Shown: positions 21,593 to 28,912 of the stretch, piece after piece
How positions within the stretch are numbered: the first letter of the stretch is position 1
How the letters are laid out: the number at the start of each line of letters is the position of its first letter
Assembly (NCBI GenBank): GCA_934527255.1
Contig: CAKTAM010000013.1
Span: 1 to 28,981 of the forward strand
Direction of reading: 5' to 3'
Source of the DNA: an uncultured Oscillospiraceae bacterium
Lineage (GTDB): Bacteria; Bacillota; Clostridia; Oscillospirales; Ruminococcaceae
Length of the DNA: 28,981 bases
Position numbers and translations under genes: made by a program
Notes under the pieces: generated by a model
Told to the model about the DNA's origin: nothing
What the model saw: only the letters and a program-made list of their open reading frames with translations
Databases searched by the model: none

Positions 21593-21889
21593 TTACACCA
21601 TGCTCTCGAAGAAGGGGATGCCCTTGCTGTCGGCTTTCAGGGTGACGATGGCCTTCTTGTAGCCGGGGGTCACGCCCTGATGCATGCCCTGACGGCGCAT
21701 ACGGCCGCGCACATGCATGGTGTTCACCTTGGCGACCTTGACGCCGAACAGCTCTTCCACCGCGGCGGCAATGTCGATCTTGGTGGCGTCATTCGCCACC
21801 TTGAAGGTGTACTTCTTCATGGCCAGTCGGGCCATGGAGGCTTCGGTAATGACCGGAGCCAGCACGATTTCCTGAGGTGCAACTTTCAT
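21593..21889 (-). CDS. rplW: 50S ribosomal protein L23
   Basis: 98 residues. Exit-tunnel protein, docking site for trigger factor and SRP. VAPQEIVLAPVITEASMARLA, TFKVANDATKIDIAAAVEELFGVKVAKVNTMHVRGRMRRQGM and the final KAIVTLKADSKGIPFF are typical. Start ATG overlaps the rplD stop by one base (TAATG). Confidence 0.97.
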   Translation of the reverse strand: MKVAPQEIVLAPVITEASMARLAMKKYTFKVANDATKIDIAAAVEELFGVKVAKVNTMHVRGRMRRQGMHQGVTPGYKKAIVTLKADSKGIPFFESMV

Positions 21890-22509
21890 TACGCGAAGAC
21901 CTCCTCTAATTTCTTGGCGCCCTCCAGGTCAACCACCAGCTTATCGGCGTTCAGCACGTCGTAGGTGTTGACGTTGGCAGCCATGCTGGTTTTCACACCG
22001 GAGATGTTCGCAGCACTCTTGACCAGCTTTTCCTCCAGAGCAGCCGTTGCGACCAGGCTCTTGCCCTGCGCGCCGACGGCGTTCAGCAGGCCGACCACCG
22101 TTTTGGTCTTGTACTCGTCCATGGTCAGGCTGTCGACAACGATCAGGTTGCCGTTGGCGGCCTTGTCGGACAGAGCGGACTTGATGGCCAGACGCTTCAC
22201 CTTCTTGTTCAGGGTGTAGCTGTAATCACGGGGCTTGGGGCCCAGCGCCACGCCGCCATGCGTCCACTGCGGGCTGCGGGTGGAACCCTGACGGGCACGG
22301 CCGGTGCCCTTCTGACGCCAGGGCTTTCTGCCGCCGCCGGAAACTTCGCTGCGGGTCTTCGTGCTCTGGGTGCCCTGACGCTGATTGGCCAGGAAATTGA
22401 CCACGGCCGCGTGCATCACGCGCTCGTTGGGGGTGATACCGAATACGGCGTCGGAAAGCTCAATGCTGGAAACCTTCTTGCCGCTTTTGTCTAAAACGTC
22501 AAATTTCAT
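21889..22509 (-). CDS. rplD: 50S ribosomal protein L4
   Basis: 206 residues. Exit-tunnel constriction protein with a long loop: QRQGTQSTKTRSEVSGGGRKPWRQKGTGRARQGSTRSPQW is the tunnel loop. In E. coli, L4 also represses the S10 operon through the leader RNA; whether it does so here is unknown, though the operon has a long leader. Start ATG 22509 with AAGGAGG upstream. Confidence 0.97.
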   Translation of the reverse strand: MKFDVLDKSGKKVSSIELSDAVFGITPNERVMHAAVVNFLANQRQGTQSTKTRSEVSGGGRKPWRQKGTGRARQGSTRSPQWTHGGVALGPKPRDYSYTLNKKVKRLAIKSALSDKAANGNLIVVDSLTMDEYKTKTVVGLLNAVGAQGKSLVATAALEEKLVKSAANISGVKTSMAANVNTYDVLNADKLVVDLEGAKKLEEVFA

Positions 22510-22523
22510 TTGTGCTTTCCTCC

Positions 22524-23156
22524 TTATGCCTTCACGCTGTCGGCAATGACGATCACGCCGCCCTTGGGGCCGGGGATCGCGCCCTTGATAGCGATCAGAT
22601 TGTTCTCGGCGTCGACCTTGACGACCTTCAGGTTCTGAACAGTGACCCGTTCGGCGCCCAGGTGGCCGGGCAGCCGCTTGCCCTTGAACACGCGGCTGGG
22701 GGTGGAGCAGGAGCCCATGGAGCCCGCATGACGGGCAACGGGGCCGGTACCGTGGCTCTCGCGCAGGCGATGGTTGTTCCAGCGCTTGATGGAGCCGGCG
22801 TAGCCTTTACCTTTGCTGATGCCGACGACGTCAACAGCGTCGCCCGCGGCAAAAACGTCAGCCTTCAGCACGTCGCCGATGTTCATGCCGGAGATGTCGT
22901 CCAGGCGGAACTCGCGCAGCGTCTTCTTCGGGGCGACATCCGCCTTGGCAAAGTGCCCGGCGACCGCCTTGGTCAGGTGCTTGGTGCTGACTTCACCGAA
23001 GCCCAGCTGAACGGCCTGATAGCCGTCGCTCTCCACGGTCTTCTTCTGCACCACGGTGCAGGGGCCGGCCTCGACGATCGTCACGGGGACGACCTTGCCG
23101 TTCTCATCGAACAGCTGCGTCATGCCGACCTTTTTTGCAATGATACCTTTTTGCAT
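22524..23156 (-). CDS. rplC: 50S ribosomal protein L3
   Basis: 210 residues. Binds the 3' end of 23S rRNA early in assembly. MQKGIIAKKVGMTQLFDENG, then GISKGKGYAGSIKRWNNHRLRESHGTGPVARHAGSMG and RVFKGKRLPGHLGAERVTVQNLK are L3 hallmarks, including the loop near the peptidyl transferase centre. Start ATG 23156 with TTAGGAGG upstream. A 143-base gap follows rpsJ. Confidence 0.98.
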   Translation of the reverse strand: MQKGIIAKKVGMTQLFDENGKVVPVTIVEAGPCTVVQKKTVESDGYQAVQLGFGEVSTKHLTKAVAGHFAKADVAPKKTLREFRLDDISGMNIGDVLKADVFAAGDAVDVVGISKGKGYAGSIKRWNNHRLRESHGTGPVARHAGSMGSCSTPSRVFKGKRLPGHLGAERVTVQNLKVVKVDAENNLIAIKGAIPGPKGGVIVIADSVKA

Positions 23157-23182
23157 TGTGTATGCCTCCTAATAGGTTATTG

Positions 23183-23204
23183 GTTGACCGGCGCACCGGT
23201 CAAC
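23183..23204 (-). promoter_or_regulatory. 9-bp hairpin upstream of rplC
   Basis: GTTGACCGG (23183-23191) with CCGGTCAAC (23196-23204), loop CGCA in plus sense. It lies 27 bases before the rplC start; no U-tract follows. A second smaller stem TGCGGCA/TGCCGCA is at 23267-23282, just after the rpsJ stop. Confidence 0.55.
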
Positions 23205-23299
23205 ATGACCCTCTGTCGGGGTGTTGATTCGCGATCTTCGGAATGTGCAAATGTCAGTTTTCCGCTTGCGGCAGATGCCGCAGAGGCCGAACTTGACGC

Positions 23300-23611
23300 T
23301 TACAGCTTGATCTCGATCTCAACGCCGGCAGGGAGCTGAAGGCCCTGCAGAGCCTCCACAGTTTTGTTGGAAGGTTTCAGAACGTCGATCAGGCGCTTGT
23401 GGGTGCGCATCTCAAACTGCTCGCGGCTGTCCTTGTACTTGTGGACGGCGCGCAGGATGGTGACGACCTCACGATCGGTGGGCAGGGGGATCGGGCCGGA
23501 AACACGCGCGCCGGAGCGCTTGACGGTCTCCACGATCCGCTCCGCCGCTGTGTCGATCAGCTGAGCATCGTAGCTTTTCAGACGAATTCTGATTTTTTCC
23601 TTGACTGCCAT
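23300..23611 (-). CDS. rpsJ: 30S ribosomal protein S10
   Basis: 103 residues from ATG 23611 (MAVKEKIRIRLKSYDAQLID). Head protein; also the NusE subunit of antitermination complexes. RVSGPIPLPTDREVVTILRAVHKYKDSREQFEMRTHKRLIDVL is the family signature, including the loop that contacts 16S rRNA. Start: AAGGAGG 8 bases upstream. First gene of the 32-gene operon, with a leader of more than 300 bases. Confidence 0.98.
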   Translation of the reverse strand: MAVKEKIRIRLKSYDAQLIDTAAERIVETVKRSGARVSGPIPLPTDREVVTILRAVHKYKDSREQFEMRTHKRLIDVLKPSNKTVEALQGLQLPAGVEIEIKL

Positions 23612-23898
23612 GGTATCGCCTCCTTGATAGATTTTGTTGGGCGGTACGATAAATACTGTACACCGTTCCGGGTGTTTCACGCCTTTGCATCATAAAATCC
23701 GGTGAACCGCACCAGCAGTTCTCCCGGAGAAACCATCAGCAAATTGCGTGGAAATTGGTTCGCCGGAGTAACACGACGAACATAACCCTTTGCTATCCAG
23801 TATTCTTTCGCCCGGTTCTTGACCAGACATACTCCACGGAAACACCCGCGCCCGTGCAAAACACCGGCCCGGCAACCTCCCGCTTCAACGCATATCCC

Positions 23899-23936
23899 CG
23901 GCTTGCGCAGAGCTTGACCTGTGCAAGCCGCTTGCA
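23899..23936 (-). promoter_or_regulatory. alternative hairpins in the S10 operon leader
   Basis: On the minus strand TGCAAG-CGG-CTTGCA (23922-23936, 6-bp stem) shares its 3' arm with a competing 8-bp stem CGGCTTGC (23923-23930) / GCAAGCCG (23899-23906). Only one can form at a time. The first begins about 4-5 bases after the predicted transcription start. Confidence 0.55.
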
Positions 23937-23946
23937 GCCATTGCTA

Positions 23947-23975
23947 ATGATACCACAAAGCCCCCTGCATTGCAA
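23947..23975 (-). promoter_or_regulatory. S10 operon promoter
   Basis: TTGCAA (23970-23975), 17-base spacer, TATCAT (23947-23952) preceded by TG one base upstream (extended -10). Its sequence overlaps the rqcH terminator hairpin. Confidence 0.75.
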
Positions 23976-23982
23976 GGGGCTT
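23954..23982 (-). terminator. rqcH terminator
   Basis: AAGCCCC (23958-23964) with GGGGCTT (23976-23982) and an inner TGC/GCA stem around a 3-base loop. Followed on the minus strand by TTTGTGG, on the plus strand by TTCGCATTTTG; the U-tract is weak on the minus side. Confidence 0.6.
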
Positions 23983-24046
23983 TTCGCATTTTGTCCAAAA
24001 AATTTTCGATAAATTCTGCACTTCGCCCAACGCCCGGCCGGACCGT

Positions 24047-25798
24047 TCACGCCTTTTCCAGCAGCGGCGCGATCACCGCCTCCTCCGGCGTGATATAGGC
24101 GGTCTCATAGTGCTCGTACAGCACCATGCCCGGGCGCAGGTCGCCGGTTTTGCGGATGTTTCTGACCTCGGTGTAGTCCACCGCCACCTTGGCGGAGGTC
24201 CGCTGGCTGGAATGCCAGACGGCGATCATGGCCGCCTCGTTTTTGGTGCGGTCAGGCACCGGCTGCCCCTGTGACAGCACCACCGTGTGGCTGCCCGGCG
24301 CGTTTTTGGTGTGGAACCAGAGATCCCTGCCCCGTGCGGTATGCAGTGTAAGGCGGTCGTTCTGCAGGTTGTTGCGCCCCACCAATATCTCAAACCCGTC
24401 GCTGGAGCGGTAGCGGATAAAATCCGTCGGCTTCTGCTTTTTCTCGCGCAGCTTGAAATATTTCAGATAGCCCTGGCCCTTCAGCTCCAGCCGGATGTCG
24501 TTCAGGGCGCGCTCGCCCTCCGCCCGGCCGATCTCATCCAGCACCGTGGCCAGATAGTCGATCTCCAGTGCGCTGCTCTCCAGCAGGCGGCCCAGCATCC
24601 GTGCCGCCGTCTGCTTCTTTTTATATTCTTTAAAATAGCGCTGCGCATTCTGCGAGGGGCTCCAGCGCGGATCCAGCGGAATGACGATATCCTCGCCGGT
24701 GTAATAGTTGTTCAGCGTCACCTGCCGTTCGCCGTTCGGCACCTGCCAGAGGTTGGCGGACAGCAGCTCGCCCCACAGGCGCAGATGCTCGCTTTTCTCG
24801 CTTTGCGCCAGCTCCTCGCGCCGGGCAGCCTGCTTGCGCACGGCACGCTCGTACAGATTATGCACCTGCTTTGTCAGCTCGTGGCTTTTCTGCCGCAGAC
24901 GCTCGGCCGCATCGCGCGTGCTGTAATAATCATCCAGCAGCAGGCTGAAGCTGTCGTATGCGCGCAGCGTGCAGCGCGGCAGGTACTGCGTCAAGGGCAG
25001 AAAACTGAATTCCACCGGCTTGCCCTCCGGCGAAAAGACCAGCGTCGGCTGCGGTGCCTCGCGGTACTGCCGCAGCATTTCCTCCAGCGTCTGCGCCAGT
25101 GCCGCCGCCTGCTCCTCCGTCACGGCGTCGGCCATAGGCTCCTGCGCGCCAAAGGTTCGCCAGATAGCCTCGCGGCAAAGCACCGGCCCCACGCCGCTGC
25201 TGCACTTCATCAGCGCCTCGCCCAACGGGCGCGGCTGGCGGCGGGCCGCCTGCACCAGCGCCGCGCCGCCGGCTGCCAGAAAAGGCAGTCGCTCCGGCGG
25301 CTGGGCCGGCAGGGTATAGGTCAGCCCCGGCAGCAGCTGCCGGATGGCGCTGTCCTCAAAGTCGACCCGCTTCAGCGCGTCGATGATCTTGTTTTCTTCC
25401 CGGATCAGCACCAGATTGGAATAGCGGCCCATCAGCTCGGCCGCCAGCGTTCTGCGCACCAGGTCACCCATTTCGTTGGTGCACTGAAACTCCAGAAACA
25501 GGATGCGCTCGCCGGGCACCGTGCGCACATCCAGCAGCCGCCCGCCCTGCAGGTGCTTGCGCAGCAGCATGCAGAAGCTGGGCGGCACCTCGGGGTTTTC
25601 AAAGCTTTCCGCCGTAATGCCCACCCGGGCCGAGCCGCTGCGGGCCGACACAAACAGCTTGCGGGTCGCCGTGCGGGTGCGCATGGTCAGCACCGCCTCA
25701 TCCCGGGTCGGCTGGGTGATCTTGTCGACCTTGGCGTCGGTCAGCTCCTGCTTCAGCTCCTTTGCCAGCAAGGCCAGTACGGCCGCATCCAATGCCAT
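24047..25798 (-). CDS. rqcH: RqcH, Rqc2/NFACT family ribosome quality control factor
   Basis: 583 residues. Binds stalled 50S-nascent chain complexes and recruits tRNA-Ala for Ala tailing, which marks the chain for proteolysis. NFACT-N domain (residues 1 to about 250, beginning MALDAAVLALLAKELKQELT); a long helical coiled-coil region about 260-430 (RDAAERLRQKSHELTKQVHN); NFACT-R near 470-560 with GRNNLQNDRLTLHTARGRDL and WFHTKNAPGSHTVVLSQG. Start ATG 25798 with AGAGGAG 8 bases upstream; the longer frame to 26131 overlaps nif3 in another frame and is rejected. Last gene of the helicase transcript; it is separated from nif3 by 94 bases. Confidence 0.93.
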   Translation of the reverse strand: MALDAAVLALLAKELKQELTDAKVDKITQPTRDEAVLTMRTRTATRKLFVSARSGSARVGITAESFENPEVPPSFCMLLRKHLQGGRLLDVRTVPGERILFLEFQCTNEMGDLVRRTLAAELMGRYSNLVLIREENKIIDALKRVDFEDSAIRQLLPGLTYTLPAQPPERLPFLAAGGAALVQAARRQPRPLGEALMKCSSGVGPVLCREAIWRTFGAQEPMADAVTEEQAAALAQTLEEMLRQYREAPQPTLVFSPEGKPVEFSFLPLTQYLPRCTLRAYDSFSLLLDDYYSTRDAAERLRQKSHELTKQVHNLYERAVRKQAARREELAQSEKSEHLRLWGELLSANLWQVPNGERQVTLNNYYTGEDIVIPLDPRWSPSQNAQRYFKEYKKKQTAARMLGRLLESSALEIDYLATVLDEIGRAEGERALNDIRLELKGQGYLKYFKLREKKQKPTDFIRYRSSDGFEILVGRNNLQNDRLTLHTARGRDLWFHTKNAPGSHTVVLSQGQPVPDRTKNEAAMIAVWHSSQRTSAKVAVDYTEVRNIRKTGDLRPGMVLYEHYETAYITPEEAVIAPLLEKA

Positions 25799-25892
25799 CT
25801 GCAAGCTCCTCTCTATCGGTTTGCGGTGCTCGGTACGCCGCGCCTGTGGTTGGTGTTCTTTTGCTTTTTCCGTCTGCGTGGGGCATGCAGCC

Positions 25893-26657
25893 TTACAACG
25901 TGCGGAAAACGTCGTGCATCTGCTGGCTGGCGTACACCCGGATATCCGGAAACGCCGCCTGCAGCCGCTCGGCCAGCACCGCCGCAATGGGGGCCTCCGT
26001 GCCGTAATGTCCGGCCTCCACCAGCCCCAGCCCGTGCGCCGCCGCATCCAGCGCCTTGTGATAACCGACCTCTCCGGTGACAAGCGCATCCGCACCCGCC
26101 GCCAGAGCATCGGCCCAATACGCGCCCGCACCGGTCACGATCGCCACCCGCTGCACCGGACGGCCGCTTTCCACATAGCGCACCGGCGTCTGCAGCGTCC
26201 GGCGGCAGGTCTGCGCCAGCTGCTGCACGGTGCATGGCTGCGCCAGCGTGCCAATGCGCCCCAGCTGCGGGTCGCCGTCTACACAGAACGACCGCACCTG
26301 CTGCAGCTGCAGCAGCGCCGCCAGCGTATCCCCCGTGCCGCCCACGGCACAGTCAAGGTTGGTATGCATGCAAATGCCGGAAATGCCGGCGCGGATCATT
26401 TTATATATAATACTATTATAATGGATACGGCGCAGCGGCTCGAAAATGACCGGATGATGCGACACGATCAGCTGGCACTGCCGCCGGGCCGCCTCCTCCA
26501 CGCTTTCCGCCGTGATATCCAGCGTTGTCAGAATACCGCTTACCGGCGTCTCGCACTCCACCAGTGCCCCCACGTTATCCCATTTTTCCGCCAGCGACGG
26601 CGGCGCCAGCTCTTCCAGCTGCCGCAGCGCCTGCTGCACGCTTATTGTTCCCTGCAC
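25893..26657 (-). CDS. Nif3-like dinuclear metal centre protein
   Basis: 254 residues from GTG 26657. Nif3/DUF34 family; toroid hexamers with a two-metal site. Metal ligands: His-His in IVSHHPVIFEPL, HTNLDCAVGG (His and Asp), and His and Glu in GHYGTEAP. Widely conserved but of uncertain function; members have been linked to GTP cyclohydrolase-like chemistry only by annotation transfer. Start: GTG 26657, GGAGGT 9 bases upstream inside trmK; a second GTG at 26639 has no site. Overlaps trmK by 16 bases. No Nif3 insertion domain is present, so it is the short form. Confidence 0.9.
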   Translation of the reverse strand: MQGTISVQQALRQLEELAPPSLAEKWDNVGALVECETPVSGILTTLDITAESVEEAARRQCQLIVSHHPVIFEPLRRIHYNSIIYKMIRAGISGICMHTNLDCAVGGTGDTLAALLQLQQVRSFCVDGDPQLGRIGTLAQPCTVQQLAQTCRRTLQTPVRYVESGRPVQRVAIVTGAGAYWADALAAGADALVTGEVGYHKALDAAAHGLGLVEAGHYGTEAPIAAVLAERLQAAFPDIRVYASQQMHDVFRTL

Positions 26658-27334
26658 CGTTCCCGTACCTCCGCGATCAGCTGTTCCAATGCCTGCCTGT
26701 GCTGCGGGCAGTCGCCGCCGCCCGTCTGCAGGCCGTTCAGGCGGCGTTCCAGCCGGTGCAGCTCTTTTCGGCGCCAGGCCAGCGCCGCCTCGCCCGGTGC
26801 ATCGGCCAGCAGCCCCAGGCTGCACCAAAGCTCCGTCGGGGCAAAGGGCGTTCCCTGCCAGCGTGCCGACAGCACCGCATAGGGTCGGCCCGCAGCAATG
26901 GCCGCCTGCTCGGCCTCGATGGCAAAGCCGTTTTCGGCCAGCCAGCGGCGCAGGATCTCCGGCTTGTTGGCCGGCACCATCACCAGCTGCACCGCGCCGC
27001 TGCGCACCCATGGGGCCGCCTGCAGAATGTCGCAGATGGTAATACCGCTGATGCCTGCCAGCACCACGGCATCCACCTCGCCCGGCTGAACGCCCAAAAG
27101 GCCGTCGGCCAACCGGCATTCCACCAGCGGCCCACAGCCTGTTTTTTCCACCAAAGCCCGCGCCTTTGCCAGCGGCTTGCTGCGCAGGTCGCTGGCGATC
27201 ACCCGGCTGGCCCGGCCGCTTTGGGCCAGGTACACCGAAAGTCTGCCATGGTCGCAGCCCACGTCGGCCACCCGGCTGCCGGGCGTCACCAGTGCGGCGA
27301 CTGCCTGCAGACGGGGGTCCAACTGCAGCGGCAT
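26642..27334 (-). CDS. trmK: tRNA (adenine-N1)-methyltransferase TrmK
   Basis: 230 residues. Methylates A22 of tRNA in Gram-positive bacteria using SAM. Motif I VADVGCDHGRLSVYL near residue 20, Asp-containing IASDLRSKPLAKA next, then DAVVLAGISGITICDIL and LVMVPANKPEILRRWL. A C-terminal helical domain begins near residue 150 (LGLLADAPGEAALAWRRKEL). Odd: the usual GMGG loop reads GISG and the usual QPN reads VPAN, so the active site diverges from B. subtilis TrmK. Start ATG 27334 overlaps the DUF1858 stop (TGATG). nif3 follows, a linkage typical of Firmicutes. Confidence 0.88.
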   Translation of the reverse strand: MPLQLDPRLQAVAALVTPGSRVADVGCDHGRLSVYLAQSGRASRVIASDLRSKPLAKARALVEKTGCGPLVECRLADGLLGVQPGEVDAVVLAGISGITICDILQAAPWVRSGAVQLVMVPANKPEILRRWLAENGFAIEAEQAAIAAGRPYAVLSARWQGTPFAPTELWCSLGLLADAPGEAALAWRRKELHRLERRLNGLQTGGGDCPQHRQALEQLIAEVRERCREQ

Positions 27335-27531
27335 CAGCCGTTGATGTGGGCGTTCAGCTTCGCGACCAGCTCGTCCGGATCCGTGCCGTGCACCATGCAG
27401 GCTTCCTCGATGCTTTCGCCGCGCGAATGCGGGCAGCCCAGGCAGTGCATGCCGATCTCAAAGAAATACTGTGCCGTATCGGGCGCGTTATCCAGAATGT
27501 CACCGATAATGGTCTTTTTGGTTACAGTCAT
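27334..27531 (-). CDS. DUF1858 domain protein, 65 aa
   Basis: MTVTKKTIIGDILDNAPDTA and GMHCLGCPHSRGESIEEACM: the DUF1858 domain (ScdA N-terminal-like), with conserved CxxC-like Cys-Leu-Gly-Cys and GES motif. Small redox or metal-related domains of this type occur near hybrid cluster proteins; function is not established. Start ATG 27531, AAAGGAG 9 bases upstream. Ends by TGATG overlap with trmK, so the two are coupled. A 57-base gap with an inverted repeat follows the helicase. Confidence 0.88.
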   Translation of the reverse strand: MTVTKKTIIGDILDNAPDTAQYFFEIGMHCLGCPHSRGESIEEACMVHGTDPDELVAKLNAHING

Positions 27532-27588
27532 CGTTGTGTTCTCCTTTATCTGTTTCGGCAGCCGTCAGGCGGCCGCCGTCTTTTGGCG

Positions 27589-28782
27589 TTACGAGATGAA
27601 ATCCAGCAGCTGCAGGCCGCCGGAATACTGCGTTTCGGTATCCGGCACCAGATGGCCGTCCGGCCCGAACTTCATGGGGTTCAGCGGGGCACGCACACAA
27701 CGCACCAGATTGCGTACGCGGGCCTCATCCTCCGGTGTGACCAGCAGATAGCTGATGCCCTCGCGGCGGGCGCGGCCGGTGCGGCCGATGCGGTGCAGAT
27801 AGTAATCGTTGGAATCGGGAATGTCGTAGTTGAAAACCACTTCAATGTCGCTGATGTCAATGCCGCGGGCGGCTACATCGGTGGCCACCAGAATGGCGAA
27901 CTTGTCCGCGCGGAAATCGCCCATCACCTGGTTGCGCTCCTTCTGTGACATATCGCCGTGGATGCAGTCGGCCAGAAAATGCCGGGCACACAGCGCATCG
28001 CACACCATGGAGGTGGTGTACTTGGTGTTGCAGAAGACAATGGCGCGGCTGTAGCCCTCCGCGATCATGATCTGGCTGATATCCGTCACCTTGTTGCGGC
28101 CGGTCGTACGCAGCGAATATTGCGTGATCTTGGGCTGGCTGTCCTCCACGGGCAGCACGGTGATCTCCTCCGGGTCACGCTGATACATCCAGCCGATGTC
28201 CATCACCTCGCGGCTGATGGTGGCGCTGAACATCAGCACCTGCTTTTTGTTTTTCAGCATGTCCAGAATGCGGCGCACATCCTTGTAAAAGCCCATGTTC
28301 AGCATTTCGTCGGCTTCATCCAGCACCACGCGGGTGATGCTTTTCACCGAAAGCGTGCGGCGGTTCACATGGTCAAGAAAACGCCCCGGCGTGGCCACGG
28401 CAATGTGGCAGCCGTCCTTGAGAAAATCGATCTGCTTACCGATGCTCTGCCCGCCGTAAATGCAGCCGATGCGTACCCACGGCTTAAAGGCGCACAGATT
28501 TTTCAGCTCTTCACAGATCTGGATGCACAGCTCGCGGGTGGGGCAAAGCACCAGCGCCTGCGGCTCGGTTCCCTCCTGCGAAAGCTTTTCGATCAGCGGA
28601 ATGCCGAACGCGCAGGTCTTTCCGGTGCCGGTCGGGGCCTTTGCGGTCACATCCCGGCCCTCCAGCATCAGCGGAATGACCCGGGCCTGTACCTCCGTCA
28701 TCTCGGTAAAGCCCATTTTTTCAATCGCCTGCTTCATTTCCGCAGAAAGGGGCAGGGCGTTATAATCGGTTTGCAGCTCCAT
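27589..28782 (-). CDS. DEAD-box ATP-dependent RNA helicase
   Basis: 397 residues from ATG 28782 (MELQTDYNALPLSAEMKQAI). Q motif MGFTEMTEVQARVIP, motif I APTGTGKT, Ia PTRELCIQI, II DEAD, III SAT, IV-V region with ATDVAARGIDI, VI HRIGRTGRARR. The C-terminal extension after motif VI is short, so no RNA-binding domain is added. Likely acts in ribosome assembly or mRNA decay, as in CshA/CshB, but the exact type cannot be assigned. Start: GGAG 8 bases upstream; a more distal ATG at 28809 would begin within 4 bases of the predicted transcription start and is rejected. Confidence 0.93.
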   Translation of the reverse strand: MELQTDYNALPLSAEMKQAIEKMGFTEMTEVQARVIPLMLEGRDVTAKAPTGTGKTCAFGIPLIEKLSQEGTEPQALVLCPTRELCIQICEELKNLCAFKPWVRIGCIYGGQSIGKQIDFLKDGCHIAVATPGRFLDHVNRRTLSVKSITRVVLDEADEMLNMGFYKDVRRILDMLKNKKQVLMFSATISREVMDIGWMYQRDPEEITVLPVEDSQPKITQYSLRTTGRNKVTDISQIMIAEGYSRAIVFCNTKYTTSMVCDALCARHFLADCIHGDMSQKERNQVMGDFRADKFAILVATDVAARGIDISDIEVVFNYDIPDSNDYYLHRIGRTGRARREGISYLLVTPEDEARVRNLVRCVRAPLNPMKFGPDGHLVPDTETQYSGGLQLLDFIS

Positions 28783-28819
28783 GGCGGTCTCCGTTTCTAT
28801 TCTTTCCATATTCTATTTG

Positions 28820-28848
28820 ATTATAGCACAAAGCCGTTTTCTCTGCAA
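28820..28848 (-). promoter_or_regulatory. promoter of the helicase transcript
   Basis: TTGCAG (28843-28848), 17-base spacer, TATAAT (28820-28825), with TG one base upstream of the -10. Nearly perfect housekeeping promoter. Predicted leader about 30 bases. Confidence 0.9.
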
Positions 28849-28889
28849 TCTTCAAACGCCCCAAATCGTGCGGCATTTTGCCGAAAAAG

Positions 28890-28912
28890 CAAAAAAGCGC
28901 CCTGTTAGAGGG
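28890..28912 (-). terminator. weak terminator-like hairpin at the right edge
   Basis: On the minus strand CCCT-CTAAC-AGGG, then CGC and six T. The stem is only 4 bp. It would terminate a gene lying to the right of the window. Confidence 0.35.

Larger units (their letters stand above)
23612..24046 (-). other. S10 operon leader and rqcH downstream region
   Basis: No well-supported gene. The rqcH terminator, the S10 promoter and about 330 bases of 5' UTR lie here. Two mutually exclusive hairpins can form near the transcript start (see the separate entry). A short frame at 23677-23859 (TTG start, no Shine-Dalgarno) encodes a 60-residue peptide with several aromatic residues; I cannot support it as a gene. 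No tRNA or tuf gene was found here, although many bacteria have the str operon next to rpsJ. Confidence 0.6.

Noticed and set aside
24287..26080. 597-codon plus-strand open frame opposite rqcH
   Set aside because: Antisense shadow of rqcH; Gln, Arg, Leu rich with no family features.
25799..26131. Extended N-terminus of the rqcH frame
   Set aside because: This part overlaps nif3 in another frame, and the family start MALDAA at 25798 has a proper ribosome binding site.
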